From: Triatoma infestans
Taxonomy: Eukaryota > Arthropoda > Insecta > Hemiptera > Reduviidae
Direction of reading: 5' to 3'
DNA length: 64,000 bases
NCBI GenBank assembly: GCA_011037195.1
Contig: JAAEAF010007673.1
Coordinates: forward strand, 1-64,000
This document shows positions 21,590 through 32,037 of this stretch, one piece after another. Every line of letters starts with the position of its first letter. Positions within the stretch are counted from its first letter, which is position 1. The notes beneath the pieces are model-generated. The model made no database searches. It had not been told where the DNA came from and saw only the letters and a list, made by a program, of their open reading frames with translations. Both the position numbers and the translations under genes were made by a program.

Positions 21590-22334
21590 TTTCCGGCGCA
21601 TCGACTGTAGAACACATTATTATTATTTGTCTGTAGCGAGGGACTAAACCCTACGCTATCCAAAGCCGTATAGCTAACTGGGCCTATGTAGCTACCCAAG
21701 AAAAACAACAACAAACCAGGTCTAGAACAAATATCTAGACCCGGGTCATCCATCTAAGATTCACCGCAGTCCGAACAAATCGGACAATAACCTTAAGAGG
21801 AAATAGCCTAAGCTCTTCCACAGACACCCTGCTCCGACCAAAGGTCCTGAACCTAATCTCCTCAGAACCCAGACAATTTGTCATAAGATGGATGGGTGTT
21901 ACCTCCTCTGTCTCATAGACTGTACAAAATGCATGAGACCCATTACGTAGAGATGTGTCCTTAAACCACAATGTCCAGTAAGGGATCCAACCAGATGCAT
22001 GACAGAGCTCCGTGAAAAGACACAGCAACGTCTCACTAATAGCCTGTCTGGACCCCCGATGAGCATTTTGGACTGCCGACAACCAACTGTGCTCATCCAT
22101 AAGGATGAATGCTGTGAAGCTGTCCATGATTTGAAGCTTGACAGACATTTGCCAGAAGACACGCCAACAGCAGGCTCGGGACCAATGAAAGGGAGAGAGG
22201 CGCCTAATTTCCTAACCACCTGCTCATTCCCAAAAATTCCCATGTGACCTGGTACCCAGACTAGAAGCATATCCTTCAGAGAAGAAAATTCTTCCAATCT
22301 TTTAGAACATTCTAACACCAGATCAAACACATTA
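21547..22334. repeat. 14-bp target duplication flanking LINE
   Basis: GATCAAACACATTA is present at 21547-21560 and 22321-22334, on either side of the minus-strand LINE and its TTA tail. Confidence 0.93.
21561..22320 (-). pseudogene. 5'-truncated LINE, RNase H and C-terminal region
   Basis: Minus-strand frame from 22320: LLVWVPGHMGIFGNEQVVRK, FIGPEPAVGVS, SLTGHCGLRTHLYVMGL. A frameshift near 21900 leads to TPIHLMTNCLGSEEIRFRTF and VEELRLFPLKVIVRF. The 3' UTR ends in a TAA repeat at 21561-21589, with a second TAA-type tract at 21614-21627, so the tail may have been duplicated. The 14-bp duplication is perfect although the frame is broken. Related to, but not the same subfamily as, the copies at 8326 and 61974. 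Confidence 0.85.
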
Positions 22335-23249
22335 CATAAGGGGCAGAATATTGAAATAAGTCAGCTATTTTGAAAAGAGAGTGGGATGAAGATAATTTAG
22401 ATGAAGTATACCATGTCTTAGATTTAGAATGTAACAATATTCGGTTTTAACCCATAGAGTATTCGCTTTCACACCAAGGTTGGCATATAACCGTACATTG
22501 TATATGTTAAATAACATCTAAACTAATTAAAATTTGTCCTTATAACTTACATATGTTGCAGATGTATTATTTATATTTCACTATTATTAAATTGAAGTTT
22601 CAACAACAAAAACATAACACTGGTATCAGTTCTTCTCTTTAGCTACCCGGTTCTACCCCAAGTTTCCCTACATACAAACCCATCAATTTTGTTTGACATT
22701 TTTATGGAAGAAAAATATTTTGGGATTTCTGTGGACCTGGTGGAAATTAAGGTAACATTTGATAAAGATACCAATTTTTAAGAAAATTATCAATCAGAAA
22801 TAAAAGGATCAACAAGTGGAAGTAGTGAGAGTATTTCCCACAATTTTTTTTTTTTTTTTTTGGAAATTAAATTCTCCCCCCCCCCCCAGTTAATAAAACT
22901 TTTTTTTGATACGGTTCCAATAGATAATAATAATGCAGCTCTAGATCTTTCCATTGCAAATTCTAGCTAGAGGTTTTATTGCATGCCTTCTCGTAGGCCC
23001 ATTTGCATAACCAGGCTTATCAGGAGGCTGTTATCTTCCGCATGTGAAGAAATATTTTTTTTATAAGATCTCTTCTTAATCAGAAGGAAGGATCACAGTA
23101 AAGCCAAGCAGCATTCATAATTCCACAACCAACCTTGCACAGATATCTACTCCGACTGAGCGCCAGTAACAATAGCAGTTATCCGTCAGTTTATTGTCTT
23201 GTTTTTTTTTTTTTTATTTTGTACACTATTGGAAAATGGACCAAACATT
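22335..23249. other. Unclassified stretch
   Basis: T- and C-homopolymers near 22845-22890 and no recognised gene. 22950-23170 is slightly GC-richer but matches no family identified here. Confidence 0.5.
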
Positions 23250-23800
23250 TAGAGATGCTATAGAATGGTTCAGAGATTATTAAGATCTAGTGAAAGTAGC
23301 AATTTCGAAAAATAGTTTAGTGAATTTTGACAATATTTTAAGTCATAAGAGATAAAGGGACAAGAAACAGTTAGGGCAAGACAATACACTCCCTCCAGAC
23401 ATACCAGCATTATTTGAAAGGATTTAGACAATGTAAATTCTGCTTTCAAAAAAGAACAGTCCGAATTAGACATTGAACCAGAACATTGGTATCAGGAATC
23501 GCTCTCTTGAATTCAGTGGCAGTTTAAGTGTTAAAATTTGAGTTTTAAACAATCTAGCTACTAGTTATTTGTTTCCTTGCATTCATAAGTTAATTCCAGA
23601 GATTCACTAATAATAATAATCTTGTAAATTTACTAATTTAATATATAGTTAAATTATTTATTTAAAAGTGGTTCTTATTCTCGATTTCTAATACTTCTAT
23701 CTCTATCGCAACCATAAACACAAGCCCTTTACAAAACCGCTCATGCTATTCGCTACTGCAAACATACAAACAACACTCATCATCACACCAACAAAATTTC
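23250..23800 (+). mobile_element. LTR-like family E copy, worn
   Basis: Shares with 12501-13016 the segments AGTGAATTTTGACAATATTT, ATTCTGCTTTCAAA, GAACATTGGTATCAGGAATC and CCCTTTACAAAACCGCTCA in the same order. The ends are blurred. No coding potential. Confidence 0.6.
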
Positions 23801-24830
23801 CAAAGACAAACCAGTGCTTGATATTCACCTGACTTCAACAGCATATTTTAACGATTCCCCCATTCCAGGTTAAGCTTTTAGTTAGACCTGTTTTGGGTTT
23901 AGAGAATTTCATGGTATTCAGATACTTCAATCTCCACGGCAGTATGGGCTTACATCGAAAACCTGGACGTTCAATTTCAGCAGTTACTACGTAGCAGCGT
24001 TGTTCTAGAGCAATCATATTATAGGCCAAATCTGTTATGATAAGTGTAGTGGAAGAAAGAAATGTTCCAAAAATAATTTATCTTAGTTTAATGAATTTTG
24101 ACAATATTTAAGTGAAGCAGTTTTGGAAAATGAGTGTATTTAGAGTCAGGTACTATAATATAAGGTCATTGCAATTAAAGAAACAAAGGCATAAGAATCC
24201 GTTAAGCCAACTCCTTTGTAAGAGAAAATCCCACCGCTGTCACCAATGAAATGTGATTGGTGATGTTGTTGTTGTAGAGTAGTGGTGTGTGTAGCACGAG
24301 CGGTTTAGTAAAAGGGGCTTGTAAGTATGTAAGTTTAAGAGAGTGAAGTATGAGAAAATAATCAAGAAATCACCACTGTTTTTTGAAGTAAATATATTAT
24401 TCTCTAAGCAAATTTAAGTACTTTTCAATATTCACAACTATATACATACTTATTAAATCAATTGTTTATCTACAATAAATGATAATCTCTATCACTGGCA
24501 TGAGTTTGAGAGAGCGATACCTGAAGCAAGTGTTCTGGCTTCCAAAGCAGAATGCAGACTTCCAAAAATGTCCTGCTCACGCGGGGGATTTTCTCTTACA
24601 AAAGAGTTGGCCTAACGGATTCTTGTCCTTTGTTTCTTTAATTGCAATGACCTGACTCTAAATACACTCTTTTTGAAGGTAAATTCACTATTTATTTTCC
24701 AAAACTGCTCACATAAATATTGTCAAAATTCATTAAACTAATATAAATTAGTTGTTGTGGTGGTGGTTGGTTCCGCAGAGCTAGAAAGCATCAGAGACAT
24801 TTCCGTGTTAGCCATGCTTCATTTTGTGGT

Positions 24831-24868
24831 CATCGACCGGTTTCGGGCGTTCGCCCATCTTCAGGATG
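24831..24868 (-). ncRNA. Hammerhead ribozyme-like motif, all core boxes present
   Basis: The minus strand reads in order: CATC (stem I), CTGAAGA (CTGANGA core), a GGGC-GAAC-GCCC stem-loop (stem II), GAAA core, ACC/GGT (stem III without a real loop), C as the cleavage base, GATG (stem I partner). Every invariant hammerhead base is present. One extra U lies between the core and stem II. The tiny stem III suggests weak activity as a monomer and better activity as a dimer, as known for short hammerheads in Penelope-like elements. Confidence 0.7.
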
Positions 24869-24959
24869 CGTTTTTCAAGACAAGTGACAACACAGACTTG
24901 CACAAAGCAAATTCAGTTTATATTGAAGTCTGTGTTGTCACACTGTCTGAAAAACAACG

Positions 24960-24997
24960 CATCCTAAAGATGGGCGAACGCCCGAAACCGGTCGATG
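24960..24997 (+). ncRNA. Hammerhead-like motif, one core base lost
   Basis: Same layout as the left arm, but the first core box is CTAAAGA, replacing the invariant G. GAAAC, GGTC and stem I are intact. Probably inactive. Confidence 0.55.
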
Positions 24998-25213
24998 ACC
25001 ACAAAATGAAGCAGGCTAACACGGAAAATGTCTCTGATAATGTAAATTATTTTTGCATTTCTTTCTTCCACTACATAAGCCTAAGCATTAGAATATTGTT
25101 CCCATAAAACAATACTATAGAATTGTATTCAAATCCGTCAGGTCTTAAAATTACAATGAAATGTTTGTACGGCAATGGCTAGAGGAGTTTTTAAAGAAAA
25201 AGAATTCTTTGTT

Positions 25214-25254
25214 GCTCTACGTTTCGGGTGCGATTGGTGCCCTTCTTCAGGAGC
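25214..25254 (-). ncRNA. Hammerhead-like motif, second family, left arm
   Basis: The minus strand has GCTC (stem I), CTGAAGA, a GGG...CCC stem-loop, GAAAC, GT (stem III of two pairs), A as cleavage base, GAGC (stem I partner). Core boxes intact; stem II weakened by mismatches. Confidence 0.5.
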
Positions 25255-25332
25255 TCTTTAGGTTAGGAGATGAGTGAACGTTGGATTTCAGTTTCAACGT
25301 TCTCAACGTTCACTGCTCTCCTACCCTAAAGA

Positions 25333-25373
25333 GCTCCTGAAGAAAGGCACCAATGGTACCCGAAACGTAGAGC
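25333..25373 (+). ncRNA. Hammerhead-like motif, second family, right arm
   Basis: GCTC, CTGAAGA, GGCACC-AAT-GGTACC (six-pair stem II with one C/A mismatch), GAAAC, GTA, GAGC. Core boxes are intact and stem II is better than in the left arm. Stem III is only AC/GT. Confidence 0.55.
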
Positions 25374-25428
25374 GACAAAGAATTCTTTTTCTTTAAAAAA
25401 CTCCTGTAGTCATTGCCTTACAAACATC

Positions 25429-26524
25429 TCATCACAATACTGTAGACTTTTTTCCTAGAGATTATGAGAAGATTAAGATATTTAATGGCATGATTGAAAA
25501 CAGTGACAGAACTAATATATCACCGCTACTATCATTATTTATAACAAAACAAAACAGCCTACTTTATTTTAAATATAAATATAATAAATGAATAAAATAA
25601 AATTTTTTAAATATATTAGAAATAATTAAATATTCAAGGTGATGATAATTTTTATATTACAATCACCTTTCATAAGTTTGAGCACAAACTCTAAAATAAT
25701 GATAGATTGGTTTTTGAGTCACGATGACATTTGAAACCTTTTTTTTTTTTTATGTTTTCAACCGTGAGAATTGTTTTCATCATTATTATTTCTTTTTCAA
25801 TATTTTATTTATTTATTTATTTTTTCTCTGAATTGGTATTTGTTTTTTTATCTCTTTTAATACTGTATAGAAATTATTACTATAGTATTTCACAGGTTAA
25901 TATAATATTGATGAAATACTGTCAATTATGAAATCGATAGTTTTGTTTTGATTTTTGTTTTTTTTTTGGCTAGTAGATTTAAATAACTTCCATTGAAAGG
26001 ATGGACAATCATTAAAGGAAGGAAATATTGGATGACATTTTGTGTTTATATGACCGCCAAAATGAAAACATAATTATTTATTTATTTTTTTGTGGGGGAA
26101 GAGGCATTAACTTCTAGATTATTAGCATCCATAATTATAGTGATTAAATAACATAAATGGAATAATTAACACAACAAGTTCAATGAACTTATTTATACTT
26201 TTAATGTGCCGGGAATAAGGTCGACATTCTCTAATCTAACAAGTGGTTGCAGATTAAAATTGATGATCTTCTATTTTTTTTATTTTATTTATAGAACTAG
26301 CATTTATAAAAAATCATAGAAAATAAAGAAGATCATAAATACAATGTAGACCAAATTCAATGTATTCTTCTTATGAATGGGTTAGTTGATTTGTTGGTAA
26401 TTCATTCATAAATTACTCACAGTACAGGCCGTCTTAAACATGGCCCCCGATTGGATAAAGGCTTTTGAGCCCATTGGATACTTATTATATATTCAATATT
26501 CATTAAAAAAAAAAAACACCTTTC
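25429..26524. other. AT-rich stretch without recognised gene
   Basis: T-runs around 25740-25860 produce a hydrophobic chance frame; nothing in it resembles a protein family. No repeat match. Confidence 0.6.
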
Positions 26525-27210
26525 TTAATGTAAATATGATAGTATGTATTTATGTTTCAACTCAATAAAAATGATTGATGAGCATCATTTTTTTTTTTTT
26601 AAATTCCAAATATATATCTATTGTAAAAAGTAGAATAGAATTTTTTTATTGAATATACGATTGGTAATATTATTACTATTATTACATATTATTACTTTTA
26701 TTACATTTGTGATTATTATTACTTTCTCTTACTTCTAATAAGAGGAAGTATTGTAATAGTATCAAATTTTCGATTCAGTGTTTTCACCGGAAATATAGAT
26801 GTTTTGAGGTCCCCTGAGTCCAAAAAAAAAAGAAATCGTGTGTGTGTATGTGTGTAATTGTATGCATGCAAACCAGCCTAGCTCAATAACGAAAAAATTG
26901 CAGACAGTAACCGGTATTTCCTCTAACCGGAATTACCACTTTACTGAATGTTTTCAGTACCAACGATTTTTCTTTAAATTTGATATATAAACTATACATA
27001 CAAAAATCTACCAACTTTTATTTGAAACATTTCCCCAGGAAAAATTCATTTAAGGGCACTTTTGGTGGAGGGGTAAGGTTTTAAGTTAAGGGTTCAATAA
27101 AAATTCTATTCTTCTTTTTACAATATATTTGGATTTTCACAGAAAATGATGCTCACTAATCGTTTCTATTGAGTTGAGACATAGATACATACTATTACAT
27201 CGAGAAATTA
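26525..27210. repeat. Long inverted repeat arms flanking family R
   Basis: About 26525-26655 and 27085-27210 are inverted copies of each other. Shared words are ATAGTATGTAT, TCAACTCAATA, GAGCATCATTTT, TATTGTAAAAAG and AGAATAGAATTTTT. The family R piece 26720-27084 lies between the arms, and an RTE-like LINE fragment starts just outside the right arm. Possibly the termini of a DNA transposon or an inverted duplication. Confidence 0.6.
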
Positions 27211-28008
27211 GCCAGACTATTACGCCAGATATTAGAAAAGTCTTATGAATATGATGTGGACTTGTGTTCCATTTGTTCATTGATTTTAAACAGGTGTATG
27301 ATAGTGTGGATAGGGAAATGCTCCTCAAAACATGATAAGAATGGGAATACCTCAAAAGTTTAGTCAGGCTGACAAGGATGACACTTTCAGGCAGCAAATG
27401 CCAAAGTGTCTTTTACGGCTATTTATCAGATGAGTTCACGATAACAAATGGGTTGAGACAAGGAGATCCACTATCGCCAATCCTATTTAACATGGCATTA
27501 GAATTGGCTGCAAGAGCTATTAGAACAAATGCGAACGGAACCATTTATAATAGGCTCACACAACATATGGCATATGCCGATGATGTTCAACTTGTTGCCA
27601 GGAGCACGAATTCTTTATCAGGTGCTCTCCAAGAATTCGAGGAAGCAGCCAGGTCCTCGTGGTATAAACGATAACAAAACAGTTTTCATGAATTCCTCCA
27701 GAAAACCACAAGAGATGGAGCCGATGTTCCGAACGGGAGGTCATTCTTTAAGGTGGAGAAAGGTGTTTTCTTTATGAATATTGAATGTATATCAGGCTAT
27801 CCAATTGGCTCAAAAGCCTTTAAAGTGGGCCATATTCCTTTAAAGTGCTATGTTAGTTGATTATACAATTCTACAAAAAAAAAAAAATAATAATAATTAG
27901 AAATAAATAGATCGCCAAAATTCCAAGTTTCACTAACTATAAAATTTGCTAATTACAATTTTGTAAGTTGCAGTAAGAGAAAGCTGTGTGAGTGTTTCAC
28001 ACCAGATT
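26720..28008 (+). repeat. Family R copy, interrupted
   Basis: The start (ACTTTCTCTTACTTCTAATA, TTTTCACCGGAAATAT) and first module run to 27084. The R sequence resumes near 27835 with AAAGTGCTATGTTAGTTGAT and ends AGTAAGAGAAAGCTGTGTGA then TTTCACACCAGAT at 28008. The middle is replaced by a right inverted arm and the LINE fragment. Confidence 0.75.
27270..27690 (+). pseudogene. RTE-like LINE reverse transcriptase fragment
   Basis: Motif A FIDFKQVYDSVDREMLL lies near 27275-27330. After a frameshift an open stretch gives MTLSGSKCQSVFYG, motif B TNGLRQGDPLSPILFNMALE and the catalytic YADDV near 27575. The final residues blur by 27690. This central palm fragment resembles the LINE proteins related to RTE. 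It has no 5' or 3' end of its own. The C-terminal piece at 34955-35400 and the endonuclease piece at 36585-37340 may come from the same family, but they are different insertions. Confidence 0.8.
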
Positions 28009-28017
28009 AATATTATT

Positions 28018-28236
28018 ATTTTTTTTTTTTTAATTTAAGACGCGTCAATAGCCTTCTCAGTGCACTACCGGCCTCCGGACAGTGTTCTCTCGTTACAAAC
28101 AACACTGTCCATCACCGGGCAGTGAGCTGTAAGGACTCCTAGGAAATAAAAATCTAAGGGCAGCACAGCTGGACTCGAACGCACGTCCTCGGCATGGGAG
28201 TCCAGTGCGCTAACCACTGAGCTAATCCCACTGAGT
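28018..28236 (-). mobile_element. tRNA-derived SINE (family S1)
   Basis: Read on the minus strand: TTAGCTCAGTGGTTAGCGCA (A box), GCGTTCGAGTCC (B box region), then a body with TCCTAGGAGTCCTTACAGCT, CACTGCCCGGTGATGG and GAACACTGTCCGGAGGCC, and an A-rich tail (T-run at 28018-28032 on the plus strand). Transcription would start from its own pol III promoter. Other copies: 34707, 42240, 48961, 54664, 55060, 55650. Confidence 0.85.
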
Positions 28237-28671
28237 AAGACAGAAACACTAATTCTTGGGAGAGACATTGTATGCTTCTAGCAAAATACGATTACAAGTG
28301 AATGCAAAAATAATGTGATCTCTTCATTATAGATGTTCTCAGTCATTAATTGCTTCCTGAATTTTTTACATAATATACGGTAGTTTCTTTTGTATAAGAT
28401 AACATTATTATGTATAAAGAACACAGAACAAATTATATATATATATCAAATTAAGTAATGAGGTAAGAATCTAATATATTTTATCTTGTCCTTTAGAAAG
28501 TATATTCTTAATATAAACTTTTCATGGATTTTCCAAAATTGCTTATCTATAAAATCTAATTATACTTTTGATTATCATTGTTAAACTGTAAACAAAAATA
28601 TTACTTTCAAAACCATTTTATTTCAAAGTTAAATCAAAGTTAATATATTGAAACTAAAAAAAAAAAAAAAA
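28237..28671. other. AT-rich stretch without recognised gene
   Basis: No family match. An A-run at 28656-28671 precedes the next R copy. Confidence 0.55.
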
Positions 28672-28672
28672 A

Positions 28673-29186
28673 TCTGGTGTGAAACGCTCCACAACTTTAT
28701 CCAACTGCATTTTACAAAATTATAATTGACAAATTTTTATAGTCAGTTACAAATTTAATCAAATTTTTCGGTGGATTTTATGGATAAAATCGCGGAAACT
28801 GATAAAAAAAAAAAAAAAAAACAGTTCAGTAAAAACTTACTTCCGGTTTACTGATTTTCTTGACACTCGGCATTTTGGCAATCTATTTTTTATTTCTAAT
28901 TAATTTTGTTTGTTTGTTGGATGGTAGAATTGTATAATCAACTATGATAGCACTTTCGAGGCAAACATAATCCTCCCCCTCCACCAAAAGCCGTCTTAAA
29001 TGAGTTTACTAGGAGAAATAGTTCAAATAAAATTTATAGCTCCCTTTGTTTTGTGTAGTTCACATATTTGGTTTAAGGAAAATAGGAGAAAACTGCAAAA
29101 TATATTTCAGTGAAAACGCACTTCCGGTCATCTGATTTTCTTTAAACTGAAAATAATTTCAACAACATATTTAATTCTAATTAATA
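28673..29186 (-). repeat. Family R partial copy, head-to-head with next
   Basis: Minus-orientation ending TCTGGTGTGAAACGCT at 28673, then GTTTACTGATTTTCTTGACA and GCACTTCCGGTC. It breaks off at 29186, exactly where a plus-strand R copy begins, forming an inverted pair. It represents roughly the last half of the repeat. Confidence 0.8.
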
Positions 29187-30155
29187 TTATTACTTTCTCC
29201 TATTTACTAGTGAGAGGAAGTATTGTAATCGTGTCAAATTTTCGATATCGAGTTTTCACCGGAAATATCCGTTTTGAGGTCCCCTGAGTCCAAAAAAGTG
29301 GTTCTTAGCAAATGGTCTGTGTGTGTATGTATGTGAACAGCATAGCTCAAAAACAAAAAACCGTAGAAAGTGAAACTTGATATTCGGTCTAGACATCACC
29401 ATGGCATCTGACAGTGGGTCACCTGTCAAAATTCCTCAATCGGAAGTACCACTTTACTTATTTTTTTTTTTTACTTTTTTGCAATTTTCTCAAAAATGGC
29501 TCCAACGATTTTCTTCAAACTTGGTATATCAACTACACATACAAAGAGCTACAACTTTTATTTGAAACATTTCTCTGGGAAAATTCATTTAAGGGCACTT
29601 ATGGGGAGGGGTGGGGTTAGGTTTTCATCTAAAGTGCTATTTCAGTTTATTAAACAATTCTAACATCTAAATAATGTTAATTAGAATTAAATATGTTGTT
29701 GAAATTCCGAGTTTGATAAAAATCGGATAACCGGAAGTGCGTTTACTTTACCACTTTACTAAATGATTTTTTCACTTTTTCGCGATTTTCTCAAAATTGA
29801 CGAATATATAACTACTCATACAAACAGCTACAACTTTTATTTAAAACATTTCTCAGGAAAATTCATTTAATGGCACTTTTAGGGGAGGAGTGGGGTTATG
29901 TTTTTCTTTTAAGTGCGATCATAGTTGATTATACAATTCTATCATCCAAACAAAATTAATTAGAAATAAATAGATGGCCAAAATTCAGAGTTTCAAGAAA
30001 ATTAGTTAACCGGAAGTGGGCTTTTACTGAACGGTTTTTTCAGTTTTCGTCGTATTTGAATTAATTTGGTACACAAACTATAAAATTTGTCAATTATAAT
30101 TTTGATAACTGGAGTAAGAGAAAGTTGTGTGAATGTTTGACGCCAGATTTTTTAC
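29187..30155 (+). repeat. Family R copy, full-length
   Basis: From TTACTTTCTCCTATTTACTA to TTTGACGCCAGATTTTTT, with all three modules and the GTGTGTGTATGTATG run. Close to the copy at 17662-18610. The adjoining minus pieces on both sides (28673-29186 and 30156-30515) make a cluster of three R units. Confidence 0.88.
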
Positions 30156-30515
30156 ATGATAGAATTGTGTAACAAACTGAAATAGCACTTTAATGTCTAA
30201 ATGTCTAAATTGTCCTTAAATGAATTTTCCCTGGAGAAATCTTTCAAATAAAAGTTGTAGCACATTATATGTGTAGTTGATATTCCTTGTTTAAAGAAAA
30301 ATCGTTGGAGCCATTTTCGAGAGAGTCAGAAAAAACTGAGTAATAACCATATAGTAAAGTGCCACTTCCGATTGAACGAATTTTAAGAATAGCTTATTTC
30401 CAGGTCTCCTGGTGGCACTTTAACGAAATATATTCAGTTTGAACATTCTGCGATTTTTCGGTTTTGAGATATTCTAACCCTCATACACACACACTGATAC
30501 ACTTACACTGATACA
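30156..30515 (-). repeat. Family R partial copy
   Basis: Minus-strand piece beginning inside a module (GAATTGTGTAACAAACTGAA) and running through the first module to the CATACACACACACTGATACA microsatellite. The terminal GGAAATATC block is missing. Confidence 0.7.
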
Positions 30516-30708
30516 CACTCATACACTTAACTGATCACTGTACTATGCCATTTCAGTCATTAAATCTATTTTAAAGTACTTGTTTTCTAGTTTACCTGCC
30601 ATAAAATATTTATAATCTTATACCCTATTCTAGTTACTAATACAGTACGGGAATGTTGCGGTGAAACAATAAACTAATTTTGTGCAACGTTACTCCTAAT
30701 TGGGGAAT

Positions 30709-31007
30709 ATAATGGAGTTTATGAAGAGAGAAATTGGGTTTGATTAATTAGACGAGATATGAAGACACTGTTATAATATAGCTATAAGTTTACACTGACT
30801 GCACTGGACTTGTAATGATTTTATAGAATAAAAGGTGAGAGTAGAGAGATGTCACGATACGATGTATATGGTTGAATCTGATATATATATATATATTCTC
30901 ACTGGCTTATATACAGGTTCTCCCACTCTAGCCTGCTTAAGTCAGAGAGTACCAGAGAGGGCCTGTTTTCTCTTCGTCGGGCCTTTGTCCTCTCTCTTGC
31001 CGTTACA
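30709..31007 (-). mobile_element. LTR-like unit (family D) with target duplication
   Basis: 299 bp flanked by GGGAAT at 30703-30708 and 31008-31013. On the minus strand it starts TGTAACGGCAAGAGAGAGG and ends CTCCATTAT, as in the other D units. A (TA)n run lies near 30881-30896. Single unit, so a solo-LTR-like copy. Confidence 0.65.
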
Positions 31008-31013
31008 GGGAAT

Positions 31014-32037
31014 ACCATAATGAATTTCATTAAACTTAAACAAACAGATAAAACCGGTCTAAAAAGTGTTATAAGATACTTTTTTTTTGAAAAGATTTTG
31101 TAACATATCAAAATATACCGATTCAAAAATTATATTTCATATTTAGTTTAATGCAAAGAATCATATTTATAAGCGGAATCAAAAGTAATTAAATCAAATG
31201 ATATAAAAAAAAATGTGATAAAATCAATTAATATTTATTGAAATCTACCTACCTACACACATTCATCGGTACCTTGATCTCATGATAAATATCGCAAATA
31301 TTTATTGTTGCTACTTGTAATTTATTATAACTTTATAAAACCTGATTTGAATAAATCAACTTTATGTCCGCACCTAAATTATGAATAATAGATATATTTT
31401 ATTAACTTTATTTTTGCCTACTTGTCTTTGATTCCCCCCTCCCCATATAAGAAAGTCTAAATTTTTATAGATACTACTTATAGTGATAAACGAGTTCCTG
31501 TAATAAATAAATGAAACAATTCAATAGACCATAAACTATTTTTTTTAAAGTAATACAAAGAATTTTTGTTACAGTATCAAATTAATTTTATTCAAATTAA
31601 AAAAAATAATAAAATCTAGACAAAACATAATGGTTTTGTAATAATTTAATTAATAAATTAATTAGTTGGATTTTTAATCTAATCAGCGAAATATCTATCT
31701 AGGAATGTTTTACAAAGGAACTTATTTCGTAAGAATTATGTCTTTATTTATGGATTTATCGTAATGTTTGTATAGGTTATTTATTACTTTTATTATATTT
31801 TTTTTTTTAACATTTTTATATATTTACAATATAATTTAGATTTATCCTTTTTTTTATTTGAATAATTTTTCAGGGAAAATTGATTTTGTATGTCTGTATG
31901 TCTGTGTGTGTGTGTGTGTATGTCTGAATTTTTCAAACATATCATGACCAATAATTGAATTTCTTCAATCAACAAGCACAATATCTCAGCTTCTCAGACT
32001 TCCCAAATATCCAAATATCAATTTGACCATAAAAAAA
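31014..32037. other. AT-rich stretch without recognised gene
   Basis: A GTGTGTGTGT run lies near 31905-31919 and many A/T runs. No family or protein match. Confidence 0.6.

Larger units (their letters stand above)
24751..25042. mobile_element. Penelope-type inverted pair, copy 2
   Basis: Two arms in inverted orientation meet at about 24905-24925. The left arm starts GTTGTTGTGGTGGTGGTTGG; both arms carry GTGGTCATCGACCGGTTTCG (or its complement), CAGACTTGCAC- or GAAGTCTGTG-type segments and an ACACGGAAA end. Only the left side has the full outer end; the right arm stops at CTGATAAT. Arms share private variants (AAAATGAAGCAGGC) absent from the other pairs. Non-coding. Penelope-like elements are known for inverted or tandem terminal repeats and hammerhead motifs. 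Confidence 0.75.
24744..25049. repeat. 7-bp target duplication of Penelope-type element
   Basis: TAAATTA at 24744-24750 and 25043-25049 flanks the inverted pair. When the insertion is removed the family E sequence is continuous on both sides. Confidence 0.75.
24045..25075. mobile_element. Palindromic LTR-like family E block
   Basis: 24045-24228 is the 5' part of family E on the plus strand (TGTAGTGGAAGAAAGAAATG onward). About 24230-25075 is a whole E unit on the minus strand, ending CATTTCTTTCTTCCACTACA. The two face each other and meet near 24229-24265, which has its own short palindrome around CACCAATGAAATGTGATTGG. The minus unit was later split by the Penelope-type element at 24751-25042. 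Confidence 0.65.
25161..25428. mobile_element. Inverted pair with hammerhead-like arms, second family
   Basis: Arms of ~115 bp at 25161-25275 and 25313-25428 in inverted orientation. They share GCAATGGCTAGAGGAG (CTCCTGTAGTCATTGC on the other side), AAAGAATTC, CTCTACGTTTCGGGT and the GAACGTTGA-type centre. The sequence differs from the 24751 family, but the plan is the same: head-to-head arms, each with a hammerhead-like core. No protein. Confidence 0.65.
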
